DNA from: a virus
Reading direction: 5' to 3' (one strand)
Length of the DNA: 23,182 nt
Virus record (IMG/VR): IMGVR_UViG_3300035212_000253
Span: 1-23,182 of that record
Shown here: positions 12,727-19,452 of the stretch, one piece after another
Position numbering within the stretch: the stretch's first letter is position 1
Layout of the letters: each line of letters starts with the position of its first letter
Translations under genes and position numbers: made by a program
The notes under the pieces: model-generated
What the model was told of the DNA's origin: nothing
Database searches by the model: none
Seen by the model: the letters and a program-made list of their open reading frames with translations, nothing else

Positions 12727-12766
12727 GAGCATGTGGTTTGGTATAATGTAGCTTATCTGGTGAGCA
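12719..12766. repeat. Direct repeat TATCTGGTGAGCA, two copies
   Basis: Identical 13-base copies lie at 12719-12731 and 12754-12766, 35 bp apart, with TATAAT at 12742-12747 between them. The second copy is a half-site of the adjacent palindrome. Confidence 0.6.
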
Positions 12767-13086
12767 CATTGCATATACATATATACATAGTAGTGCTTAT
12801 CATAGTCGCTCATATATACATTCATCATCCGGTTGATACATACGTATACATTGTAGGACATCGTGCCTCCGGTGGGTTGTATCATAGGTCTACGGGGCTG
12901 CTGTCGCAGTGCGTGCAGTACGTTCTAGTGGTAGGGGTGGTGGTCAGGTTAGAAAACGCCAAAAATTTGGGACAAGTTGTTGGAAATCAGACCCCCGGTA
13001 TCGATTTTAAAGTCGGTTTCCATTCAGGGGGTACGTCGCGTGGATTCAATATATAACCCACTACCTCTACATATATAATATTTTTG
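12767..13086. other. Control region without a convincing gene
   Basis: This stretch has many ATACAT/ATATAC segments (12771-12855) and an ACCCCC/GGGGGT inverted pair (12991-12996, 13027-13032). An open frame crosses it but has no credible protein features. The rest appears to be leader or control DNA. Confidence 0.5.
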
Positions 13087-13094
13087 TATATTTG
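13087..13094 (+). promoter_or_regulatory. -7 box for the late region, possibly leaderless
   Basis: TATATTTG matches the Bacteroidota TAnnTTTG element and lies four bases before the ATG at 13099. Transcription would begin at or very near the start codon. No TTTG is found at the usual distance upstream, so it may need an activator. Confidence 0.45.
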
Positions 13095-13098
13095 CACC

Positions 13099-13236
13099 AT
13101 GGAGATAGAGATCCGCAGCATAATACACAGTGGCTTGATGGTTGGCTTCGCCTGCTATCCACCAGAGAAGGACTTCTCCTACAACGAGGTAAGTATATAT
13201 TTATTAATTATAAGCGTCCACTTCAGGTGGTATTAA
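13099..13236 (+). CDS. Conserved small phage protein (45 aa)
   Basis: It begins MEIEIRSIIHSGLMVGFACY, then PPEKDFSYNEVSIYLLIISV and ends HFRWY. The pattern IR.IIH.GLM.GF..Y.P......Y.E..IYLL...L.F.W is one I recall as very common in flavobacterial phages. No function is known. The hydrophobic IYLLIISV segment is too short for a clear membrane span. It is the first gene of the plus-strand unit. Confidence 0.75.
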   Translation: MEIEIRSIIHSGLMVGFACYPPEKDFSYNEVSIYLLIISVHFRWY

Positions 13237-13240
13237 AAAG

Positions 13241-13429
13241 ATGAGAAAACCATTAAACAGAATCATGCCATCACAAGAGATGGGTATTACAGAGATGGCC
13301 AAGATGGCACACGAAAAAAAGAAGATGAAGAAGATCGAGATGATCGCAGACGGGATCGAGATGGCTAAGATGAGAGGCGAGATGCCATCTATCTTGGACA
13401 AGATGTTCGGAAGATCTAAGAAGAAGTAA
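13241..13429 (+). CDS. Basic, methionine-rich small protein (62 aa)
   Basis: It is rich in lysine and methionine (MAHEKKKMKKIEMIADGIEM) and probably a single long helix. It starts four bases after the previous stop. It is unrecognised; a nucleic-acid-bound or virion-packaged role is possible but not shown. Confidence 0.65.
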   Translation: MRKPLNRIMPSQEMGITEMAKMAHEKKKMKKIEMIADGIEMAKMRGEMPSILDKMFGRSKKK

Positions 13430-13430
13430 C

Positions 13431-13802
13431 ATGGCGCTAACAAACAAGAGACCAGATACACCGTTGGCTACAAGTCCTGAGGCTTTATTTATGTCCTCAC
13501 AGGACAGCATAAAGAAGAAGATGCCTTACGTACCTGGACGTGTAACTCCAGAGCAGCGTGCCGCCCAACTTAAGATTAGGGAGGAGAACACAAGAAAGAG
13601 GGACTCCGTCCTACAGAGGAACGCAAATGTTGCTGGTGTAAGTAGAGAGGAGCTAAGAAAGCAGCAGGCTAAGAACGACAAGAAGCCTGACGCTAAGTTG
13701 GATGGTCTTATGATAAAGGAGAACTGCAAGAGGGGAGAATCTAAGGGTTCATGCTCTACTGGACAGAGCAACAGGGGAGAGTCTCTAAGAGATAACAGAT
13801 AA
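13431..13802 (+). CDS. Unknown hydrophilic protein (123 aa)
   Basis: It starts MALTNKRPDTPLATSPEALF one base after the previous stop. The middle is a charged helix (TPEQRAAQLKIREENTRKRD), and the last 45 residues are polar and rich in lysine, glycine and serine, probably disordered. The function is unknown. It could be a client of the chaperonin encoded next, but that rests on position only. Confidence 0.65.
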   Translation: MALTNKRPDTPLATSPEALFMSSQDSIKKKMPYVPGRVTPEQRAAQLKIREENTRKRDSVLQRNANVAGVSREELRKQQAKNDKKPDAKLDGLMIKENCKRGESKGSCSTGQSNRGESLRDNR

Positions 13803-13807
13803 TAAAC

Positions 13808-13834
13808 TAAATCAAATAAATTAAATCAAATAAA
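13808..13834 (+). promoter_or_regulatory. Tandem A-rich leader of the chaperonin gene
   Basis: TAAATCAAATAAA occurs twice in tandem (13808-13820 and 13822-13834) and ends directly at the ATG at 13835. There is no G in the leader. In Bacteroidota, A-rich leaders favour translation, so this is probably a strong ribosome-loading leader. Confidence 0.6.
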
Positions 13835-15436
13835 ATGGACAACTACGGATACAGTCCCAAGGACCTTGTCTTTGAAGGTGAGGGGCGTAAGAAATTAATT
13901 GACGGTATCGCTACGATATCGAAGGCGGTGAAGAGCACGTTGGGCCCACTTGGCAGGACTGTGCTAATTGAGTCGCCTAGTCATACTCATGGTATAACTG
14001 TGACAAAGGACGGTGTGACCGTCGCAAAGTCGATCTCATTATTAGATCCAGTTGAGAACCTAGCCGTGAAGATGGTGAGGGAGGCAGCTGACAGGACGGC
14101 CACTAGTTCTGGTGACGGCACTACCACGGCGACCGTGCTAACGGAGGCCATCGTGAACAACGGCGTGGACATGATCTCAGACAGGTATAATACCACGGAG
14201 GTTCTGAGACACATCAACACGGAGACCGATGCTATCATTGGTAGATTAACAAAGCGTGCACGCAAGGTGAGTGGGAAGACTCTGCTTGACGTGGCGACAA
14301 TCTCTGCAAACAACGACAGACACATCGGCAAGATCATATCTGACACCTACTCTAAGGTTGGCAAGACTGGGATCGTGACGATCGAGGACTCACAGACCTC
14401 TGAGACTTACACTGAGGTGACCAACGGTATCAAGATCGACCGTGGTTGGACATCTAACTTATTCGTGAACAACCACAAGAAGGACGAGTGCATCATGGAC
14501 GACGTGTACGTGCTGGTGACGGACACCGAGATTAGCAGCGTGATGTCGATCGAGAACGTGCTGAAGCCTATCATTAACGGTGGAAAGAAACTTTTAATTA
14601 TTGGAAGCTGCTCACAGAACGTTGTGAACACGCTGGCAGCTAACGTTGTGCAGAAGGGGTTGAAGTTCTGTAATATTGCGCCTCCTCAGTTCGGGTACAA
14701 GCGTTCGGAACTCATGAACGACATCGCATTGGCGGTTGGTGCCAAGTACTTCTCTGAGCAGACTGGTGATGATTTGAGCTTGATCGCTATGGAGCATTTA
14801 GGACATGCGAGTAAGATCGTGGTGGGCAGAGACAGCTCGGTGATCGTGAGAGAGAGCGTGGTGAGCGATGAGGTGACCCAGAGGGTTGCACAGCTGTGGG
14901 AGCAGCACGACAATGCGGTGAAGAAGGCGGACCGTGACTTCATCAAGAGTCGCATCGCCAGCTTGACTGGTGGGATCGGTGTGATCTACGTGGGAGGTAA
15001 CTCTGACATCGAGCAGAAGGAGCTGAAGGACAGGGTGGACGACGCTGTGTGTGCGGTTCGATCTGCGATCGAGGAGGGCATCTTGCCAGGTGGTGGGTTG
15101 GCACTGTTCAACGAGTCGCTTGCGATTATTGAGGATGCGGACACCATGATCGAGGACATCGCTCCAGAGCGTTACATCGCGATGCACATTATTGCAAAGT
15201 CAATACAGGCACCCTTGTTGCAGATCATCGAAAACGCAGGAGAGGACGGCTACGAGGTGATGGAGGACTGCCCACAGGGACAGGGCTACGACGTGAAGGC
15301 TGGCGTGTACGGTGACATGTACGAGATGGGGATCATAGATCCGTTGAAGGTGACCAAGAACGCACTTAAGAATGCGGTCAGTGTGGCCACGACGATACTG
15401 AGTACCAACGCTATAGTAACCATAACACGAGCATAG
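13835..15436 (+). CDS. groEL: Phage GroEL-type chaperonin (533 aa)
   Basis: This is a full-length group I chaperonin. Near the N-terminus TLGPLGRTV and ITVTKDGVTVA carry the nucleotide-binding loop, with Asp59 matching E. coli Asp52. SSGDGTTTAT at 91-100 holds Asp94, matching Asp87. KDRVDDAVCAVRSAIEEG holds Asp403, matching the catalytic Asp398, followed by ILPGGGLAL. The ending IDPLKVTKNALKNAVSVATT matches the final equatorial helix. All three ATPase aspartates are kept, so it should be an active folding machine. The apical domain (about 195-380) is much more divergent. The usual GGM-repeat tail is absent. A groES-like gene follows with no gap. Phage chaperonins are known in some large phages and presumably fold virion or other phage proteins. 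Confidence 0.95.
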   Translation: MDNYGYSPKDLVFEGEGRKKLIDGIATISKAVKSTLGPLGRTVLIESPSHTHGITVTKDGVTVAKSISLLDPVENLAVKMVREAADRTATSSGDGTTTATVLTEAIVNNGVDMISDRYNTTEVLRHINTETDAIIGRLTKRARKVSGKTLLDVATISANNDRHIGKIISDTYSKVGKTGIVTIEDSQTSETYTEVTNGIKIDRGWTSNLFVNNHKKDECIMDDVYVLVTDTEISSVMSIENVLKPIINGGKKLLIIGSCSQNVVNTLAANVVQKGLKFCNIAPPQFGYKRSELMNDIALAVGAKYFSEQTGDDLSLIAMEHLGHASKIVVGRDSSVIVRESVVSDEVTQRVAQLWEQHDNAVKKADRDFIKSRIASLTGGIGVIYVGGNSDIEQKELKDRVDDAVCAVRSAIEEGILPGGGLALFNESLAIIEDADTMIEDIAPERYIAMHIIAKSIQAPLLQIIENAGEDGYEVMEDCPQGQGYDVKAGVYGDMYEMGIIDPLKVTKNALKNAVSVATTILSTNAIVTITRA

Positions 15437-15694
15437 ATGCAACCAATAAACAAATACATAGTAATAGAGTCGATAGAGGAGCAGGTGGCCACGTCGTATG
15501 GACTGATGATGACATCGTCCGACACTGAGATGCTGCGCTACAAGAAGGGTCGAGTGATCAAGCCTGGCACGAACGTAGAGTGCGTGAAGGACGGTGACGA
15601 GATCTACTACGACAAGAACGCTGGATTCACGATGATGCTTGACGGTAACACGTACACCATTATCTTGGAGAGGGACGTAGTGGTAGTCCTCTAG
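15437..15694 (+). CDS. groES: Short GroES-type co-chaperonin (85 aa)
   Basis: The start MQPINKYIVIESIEE matches the first strand of GroES (xxPLxDRVIVK). SYGLMMTSSDTEM (about 20-32) lies where GroES has its mobile loop with the GIVL contact to GroEL. KKGRVIKPG then matches STRGEVLAVG, followed by VKDGDEIYYDKNAG for the GD.V.F...G strand, and the end [10 protein letters not shown] for the final strand. At 85 residues it is shorter than GroES (about 97) and lacks most of the roof loop. It starts directly after the groEL stop. The two form a self-contained chaperonin pair. Its 3' end overlaps the convergent gene by 35 bases. Confidence 0.85.
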   Translation: MQPINKYIVIESIEEQVATSYGLMMTSSDTEMLRYKKGRVIKPGTNVECVKDGDEIYYDKNAGFTMMLDGNTYTIILERDVVVVL

Positions 15695-16223
15695 AGTTAC
15701 GGTACTTTTTAATATGAGGCTGGTCGGAGAATTTTTCTTCTTCCAGCTTCTTTAGTTTACGCTTCTCCTCGTTGTTGCGGTTCATTGTCTTGATGATCCT
15801 GCGGTTCATGTTGTCGGAGTACGACGCCTTGTTGCTAAAGATTGGGTTATGGGCGGAGCTCTCTGAGATCGACTCTAGGTTGTTGAGCTTTCGATATATG
15901 GTGCTGACCATCTTCTTGCCCTTGAACGATAGCTCGTACATGGCGGCCTCGTGTCCTATGCGGTCTCTCCACTTTATGATCCAACCGTCCTGCATGAGTC
16001 GTGAGAACCTCTTCTTGTCCCACGGGAATATGCACTCGTACTCTTTGAAGTCTGCACGAGAGAACAGACGCTCTGTGTATAGGAAGAGCATCATGTCAAG
16101 GTCGGCTGTGTATACGCCATACTTACGGGTTGCCCAGTACTTTACGATGCGCCAGTACTTCAGGTAGTCGTCCTTTGGCTCTATCCTGTCGTAGTATTTT
16201 CTGATTTTAGTAGTAAAATTCAT
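15660..16223 (-). CDS. Winged-helix-like regulator candidate (187 aa)
   Basis: This is the only minus-strand gene in the late region. Residues about 18-110 look like a winged helix: helices around [19 protein letters not shown] and [18 protein letters not shown], a possible recognition helix [18 protein letters not shown], then a wing [19 protein letters not shown]. This recalls MarR-like folds and proteins I remember from flavobacterial phages. The C-terminal 70 residues are basic and probably disordered. It could control late transcription or its own divergent promoter pair. Start is the ATG at 16223, about 16 bases after the likely transcription start. Confidence 0.7.
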   Translation of the reverse strand: MNFTTKIRKYYDRIEPKDDYLKYWRIVKYWATRKYGVYTADLDMMLFLYTERLFSRADFKEYECIFPWDKKRFSRLMQDGWIIKWRDRIGHEAAMYELSFKGKKMVSTIYRKLNNLESISESSAHNPIFSNKASYSDNMNRRIIKTMNRNNEEKRKLKKLEEEKFSDQPHIKKYRNSRGLPLRPSPR

Positions 16224-16236
16224 TTGATTTTAATTA

Positions 16237-16254
16237 TTATCTTTGCAAAGATAA
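16237..16254. promoter_or_regulatory. Palindrome of back-to-back -7 promoter boxes
   Basis: TTATCTTTGCAAAGATAA is a perfect 18-bp palindrome. Each half is a Bacteroidota -7 box: TATCTTTG on the plus strand (16238-16245) and on the minus strand (16253-16246). They face the small-protein run and the winged-helix gene respectively. Neither has a TTTG at the usual -33 distance, so activation or autoregulation through the palindrome is likely. Confidence 0.55.
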
Positions 16255-16268
16255 ATAAAAACATTGAC

Positions 16269-16403
16269 ATGCCACTAAAAAAGGGATCTAGCGCAAAGAC
16301 GATAAGCGCAAACATAAGAGCAGAGATGAAGAGTGGCCGCCCACAGAAGCAAGCCATCGCAATTGCCTTATCTAAGGCTGGAAAATCTAAAAAGAAGAAA
16401 TGA
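16269..16403 (+). CDS. DUF6496-like basic protein (44 aa)
   Basis: It begins [20 protein letters not shown] and continues [20 protein letters not shown] with a lysine tail. This is the pattern I know as DUF6496: a conserved small basic protein found in many phages and metagenomes, function unknown. It is about a fifth lysine and may bind nucleic acid. It overlaps the next gene by four bases. Confidence 0.8.
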   Translation: MPLKKGSSAKTISANIRAEMKSGRPQKQAIAIALSKAGKSKKKK

Positions 16404-16522
16404 GAAAGATAACTAATATGGCCAAGAAGTTTGAGTCTAAGAAATCTCTAGACGGTGCCATGAAGTACCTGAAGGGGAACACTGGCAAGGTAAGTAAAAA
16501 TAAATTAAACACAAAGAAGTAA
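16400..16522 (+). CDS. Tiny basic protein (40 aa)
   Basis: A 40-codon frame starts [20 protein letters not shown]. It is joined to the previous gene by ATGA and to the next by a one-base TAATG overlap. It is strongly basic and probably helical. Function is unknown. Confidence 0.6.
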   Translation: MRKITNMAKKFESKKSLDGAMKYLKGNTGKVSKNKLNTKK

Positions 16523-16698
16523 TGAACAGAGACTATCCATTAGCACCTACGTTCTTTGGAGGCAAAGAGAAGAGATTAGAGAAACTTGTTAGCAAAGGCA
16601 ACAAGGCAGTAGACGAGGGCAGAGACAGAAAGGCTAATAGAATATTTAAGAGAGCAGCTAACCTAGAGGATCGAATGATTAGATTTTCAGAAAAATAG
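16522..16698 (+). CDS. Tiny basic protein (58 aa)
   Basis: A 58-codon frame starts [20 protein letters not shown] and continues as one long basic helix ending RAANLEDRMIRFSEK. It starts at the TAATG junction and ends two bases before the next start. Unrecognised; perfect packing in the operon is the main support. Confidence 0.6.
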   Translation: MNRDYPLAPTFFGGKEKRLEKLVSKGNKAVDEGRDRKANRIFKRAANLEDRMIRFSEK

Positions 16699-16700
16699 AC

Positions 16701-16970
16701 ATGTCAGGTAGAACAGCTAGATACTACAAGGATAACCCAGAGGCTCGTAAGAGAAGACTAGAGTACCAAAGAGAGTACAATAAGTCTGATGCTCAGGTGG
16801 CTAAACGTGTTGAGTTGAACCGTGAGAACAGGAAGAGGGGAACATACGGTGACAAGAACGGTATGGACTTGGCTCACACAAAGAGGGGGTACGTGATGAA
16901 GCGTGCGTCCGCAAATAGAGGAGACAACGACGACATGCCTGGAGACAGACGTGCAAGAGGAAAGAAGTAA
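16701..16970 (+). CDS. Conserved phage protein, degenerate HNH-like (89 aa)
   Basis: It starts MSGRTARYYKDNPEARKRRL, has a highly basic middle, then GMDLAHTKRGYVMKRASANR and DMPGDRRARGKK. I recall proteins of this form in cyanophages and flavobacterial phages, where a D.H...G......NR order looks like a reduced HNH fold. Only one histidine of that kind is present, so nuclease activity is doubtful. It may be a packaged or DNA-bound structural protein. Confidence 0.65.
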   Translation: MSGRTARYYKDNPEARKRRLEYQREYNKSDAQVAKRVELNRENRKRGTYGDKNGMDLAHTKRGYVMKRASANRGDNDDMPGDRRARGKK

Positions 16971-17263
16971 TGGCAGTAGACAAGAGCAAGATGAAGTGCA
17001 ACTCACCAGTTGCCTCAACAAGGCCAGGGAAGAAGAAGATGGTGAAGGCGTGTTCTAACGGACAGGAGAAGCTTATACACTTCGGAGCCAAGGGATACGG
17101 CAACAACTACTCGGCAGCTGCTCGTAAGAGCTTCAAGGCTAGACACAGCTGCGAGACAGCTACAGACAAGCTTACAGCTCGTTACTGGGCGTGTAAGAAT
17201 CTGTGGGCTGGACCTGGTGGATCGACAACATCGAGCCCAAGTAATCGTAAAGGAAAGTACTGA
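16970..17263 (+). CDS. Conserved phage protein (97 aa)
   Basis: It contains KMKCNSPVASTRPGKKKMVK, a central HFGAKGYGNNYSAAARKSFK, RHSCETATDKLTARYWACKN and LWAGPGG. The GAKGY.NNYS..ARK.FKARH.C...LTARYWAC..LW pattern is one I recall in phage and some environmental sequences, of unknown function. Cysteines at 10, 28, 61 and 75 with His59 could bind zinc. It overlaps neighbours by one base at each end. Confidence 0.7.
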   Translation: MAVDKSKMKCNSPVASTRPGKKKMVKACSNGQEKLIHFGAKGYGNNYSAAARKSFKARHSCETATDKLTARYWACKNLWAGPGGSTTSSPSNRKGKY

Positions 17264-17421
17264 TGGAATCAAAGGGACTAGGAGATACAATAGATAAGAT
17301 AACTACCGCAACTGGAATAAAGGCTGTGGTTAATGGCGTAGCCAAGGTCACAAAGAAGGAGTGCGGCTGCGCAAGAAGAAGAGAACAACTAAACAAAAAA
17401 TACCCATATGCAAGCAAATAA
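17263..17421 (+). CDS. Small protein with CGC motif (52 aa)
   Basis: A 52-codon frame starts MESKGLGDTIDKITTATGIK and ends with KKECGCARRREQLNKKYPYA. The order GLGDTI.K.T.ATGIK followed by C.C..R...LN..YPY is common, from memory, in short phage proteins upstream of virion genes. Function is unknown. It overlaps the next gene by 14 bases. Confidence 0.7.
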   Translation: MESKGLGDTIDKITTATGIKAVVNGVAKVTKKECGCARRREQLNKKYPYASK

Positions 17422-17899
17422 AACACAGTACGGTAGAGCGTTAGCAATCATACCTAGCGACACCGTTCCAATTCCAAACATCGCGACAGAGGTCGTTAGA
17501 ACAGAAACAACAGAGGAGGCTCCATTTAGGTTGATATGTGATACCGTTGATTTTGTCGAACTTAACGTAAATCAGATGGCTATTCTTTATAATCTGACTT
17601 CACTTACTTCTACAACAATTATATCTGTAATGGACGAGAATACACTTATACTTACAGATAACATCATGGAGATTGGTGATAAATTTGTTATCTACAACGA
17701 GGCAGACATCGCTGGTTGTGCGCTATATATTCCAGTGAAGGAAGCTCCAGGTAGAGTTACAGTTAAGACAGTAGGTGGTGACATTGTTACATTCTATAGA
17801 TTATCTTTAGGAGACACAATTCTTCCAGTGAACGTGAGCATGGTAAGAACTGGAGTTGTTGGACTTCAGTCAGGAGAACAGATACTAGGACTCTGGTAG
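17408..17899 (+). CDS. Probable virion protein, beta-rich (163 aa)
   Basis: It starts MQANKTQYGRALAIIPSDTV, has repeated beta-like segments, then AGCALYIPVKEAPGRVTVKT and ends with GDTILPVNVSMVRTGVV and LGLW. The order Q.GR...IPSD at the start, C.LY.P, TVGGD.VTF and a final P...V.......LW is one I recall in small structural proteins (spike or decoration) of flavobacterial and other phages. It is acidic with no membrane segment. It is placed before the lysis-like group. Confidence 0.6.
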   Translation: MQANKTQYGRALAIIPSDTVPIPNIATEVVRTETTEEAPFRLICDTVDFVELNVNQMAILYNLTSLTSTTIISVMDENTLILTDNIMEIGDKFVIYNEADIAGCALYIPVKEAPGRVTVKTVGGDIVTFYRLSLGDTILPVNVSMVRTGVVGLQSGEQILGLW

Positions 17900-17900
17900 T

Positions 17901-18077
17901 ATGAAGAACCTTAAGACCACGATTGTAGGGGTTGTTTTAGCTGTTCTGACGGCCGTTCAGCCGTTGGCTGAGGATGAGTTTGTTGCGAGCAGAGATATCC
18001 TCCGATACGCAATAGCTGTCCTAATAGCTACACTTGGATATTTATCTAAGGACCATGACATGACTGATCTTAGATAA
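17901..18077 (+). CDS. Holin-like small membrane protein (58 aa)
   Basis: Residues about 7-23 (TIVGVVLAVLTAVQPLA) and 35-48 (RYAIAVLIATLGYL) are hydrophobic and form two probable membrane spans; the C-terminus is charged (SKDHDMTDLR). The size, two spans and a charged tail fit a class II-like holin, and a coiled-coil membrane protein and a DUF5675 protein follow. That role is inference. It starts one base after the previous stop. Confidence 0.55.
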   Translation: MKNLKTTIVGVVLAVLTAVQPLAEDEFVASRDILRYAIAVLIATLGYLSKDHDMTDLR

Positions 18078-18086
18078 ATTAAAGAT

Positions 18087-18380
18087 ATGAGTACACTAGA
18101 GAGCGAGAGACTGGACAGGATAGAACAGCACCTAAAGTTATTGAAGGATGACTCTGACATTAGGTCGGCAGATATTAGAGAGATTAAGCAGGCACTGCTT
18201 GGCAACGCTCTGAACGACTACAAGGGTCTTGTTTGGAAGATATCAGACATCGACAACCGATTAACTGATCTTGAAGACAAAGATGCTGAGTTGAAGGTGT
18301 ACGTAAAGCAGGCAAAGGTGATAGCGATTGCGTTCACTGCCGCACTTGTTACATTATTATTTAAAGCATTTAAGGCATGA
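18087..18380 (+). CDS. Coiled-coil protein with C-terminal membrane span (97 aa)
   Basis: Residues 5-72 form a heptad-rich coiled coil (ERLDRIEQHLKLLKDDSDI onward). Residues about 78-94 (VIAIAFTAALVTLLFKA) are one membrane span. This layout matches XhlA-like holin accessory proteins. It lies between the two-span protein and the DUF5675 gene and overlaps the latter by four bases, supporting a lysis role, which is inference. Confidence 0.6.
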   Translation: MSTLESERLDRIEQHLKLLKDDSDIRSADIREIKQALLGNALNDYKGLVWKISDIDNRLTDLEDKDAELKVYVKQAKVIAIAFTAALVTLLFKAFKA

Positions 18381-18760
18381 AGATACTACTTAAGAGGTTA
18401 CACAGGACAGACGTATCTACAATCGGTGAGCTATACGTTGACGGAGTATTTGAGTGCTACACGCTTGAGGACATTGAGCGTGAGGTTAAGATAAAGTCAG
18501 AGACAGCTATACCTAAGGGTAAGTACAAGGTCATGATTACAATGTCAAATCGTTTCAAGAGACAGATGCCTCTTCTGTTGAACGTTCCAAACTTTGAGGG
18601 TGTTCGTATACACGCTGGTAACACAAACCACGATACAGAGGGTTGTATACTAGTTGGTCAGACAAGGTCAAATGACTTCATAGGAAAGTCTCGTAAGGCT
18701 TACGATAAGTTATTCAAGAAGATGCAGAATGCTAAAGAGATAAGTATAGAGATATGCTAG
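18377..18760 (+). CDS. DUF5675 family protein, possible lysis enzyme (127 aa)
   Basis: It matches DUF5675: ESTIGELYVDG-type start (residues 13-23), CYTLED (27-32), AIPKGKYKV (44-52) and VRIHAGNTNHDTEGCILVG (76-94). The His79...Gly89-Cys90-Ile-Leu order resembles the catalytic H...GC motif of YkuD-type L,D-transpeptidases, so action on peptidoglycan is plausible. The family has no proven activity known to me. Length is normal. It sits in the lysis-like group. Confidence 0.8.
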   Translation: MKILLKRLHRTDVSTIGELYVDGVFECYTLEDIEREVKIKSETAIPKGKYKVMITMSNRFKRQMPLLLNVPNFEGVRIHAGNTNHDTEGCILVGQTRSNDFIGKSRKAYDKLFKKMQNAKEISIEIC

Positions 18761-19452
18761 GTATACAAAAATTTTGGAGAGAGATTATTATTGCGATACT
18801 TGTAGGATTGATTATTGCATTATTGAACAATAATGGTAATCTAAGTACAGAGAACGCTAAACTTGAAGGTCTTGTGATGGTCAACGAGAGTGTATCTAAT
18901 CTATATATGTCGCAGATTAATGACAGGGACAAGAAGATTAAGGTATACCTAACAATGATAGACAGCATGGACAGGGTGATCTCATCATCTGAGTCTAGGG
19001 TTGTATACATAAACAAGGAGAGAGATGGCAAGCTGTCGTCTGTGTCTAAGTACAGTGTATCTCAGTCCGCTGAATACTTTAAGAGTAGATACAAAACACA
19101 GGATGTGAAGGTGAGCTCTGACTATCTGATGATAAAGGACACCGTATCTAAGATGTGCATTAGCGACCTGGTATCTGGAGACTATGCAAGGGCTGAGTTG
19201 AAGATTACTAAGTCTGTGGTTGGTGACTTGAAGTTACAGTCAAGGATAAAGGACACCGTGATCAGTGAGCTTGATATGAATAGGAAGACACTTGAGCAGA
19301 TTGTGAGTATAAAGGACTCAACAATATCTCTGAAGGATCAGATCATAGGTAACACGCAGAAGCAGTTAAAGAAAGAAAAAAGAAACAAGACATTTTATAA
19401 GATAGCCACGATAGCCACAATGGCTGCTGGAGGGTATCTACTAGTTAGATAG
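18754..19452 (+). CDS. Two-span coiled-coil protein, spanin-like (232 aa)
   Basis: Residues about 10-26 (EIIIAILVGLIIALLNN) form an N-terminal membrane span. A long charged coiled-coil region fills 30-210, with recurring IKD and SKD segments, and residues 214-231 (IATIATMAAGGYLLV) are a second hydrophobic segment. A membrane anchor at each end of a coiled coil would bridge two membranes, like a unimolecular spanin, but no lipoprotein box is present. It may instead be a virion or membrane-tether protein. It overlaps the DUF5675 gene by seven bases. Confidence 0.6.
   Translation: MLGIQKFWREIIIAILVGLIIALLNNNGNLSTENAKLEGLVMVNESVSNLYMSQINDRDKKIKVYLTMIDSMDRVISSSESRVVYINKERDGKLSSVSKYSVSQSAEYFKSRYKTQDVKVSSDYLMIKDTVSKMCISDLVSGDYARAELKITKSVVGDLKLQSRIKDTVISELDMNRKTLEQIVSIKDSTISLKDQIIGNTQKQLKKEKRNKTFYKIATIATMAAGGYLLVR

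Noticed and set aside
12677-12747. Sigma70-type promoter from TTGACA (12677) and TATAAT (12742)
   Set aside because: The boxes are 59 bases apart, far from the 17 needed, and the host type uses a different consensus.
12331-12766. CRISPR array
   Set aside because: Repeats are degenerate, short and unevenly spaced, with no spacers and no cas genes.
12733-13056. Open frame of 107 codons in the control region (+)
   Set aside because: Low-complexity hydrophobic start made by ATACAT-type repeats, no family resemblance, and it crosses repeat and promoter-like DNA.
13987-15525. Minus-strand frames opposite groEL and groES
   Set aside because: Antisense to a strongly conserved chaperonin; their length reflects its G/C-rich third positions.
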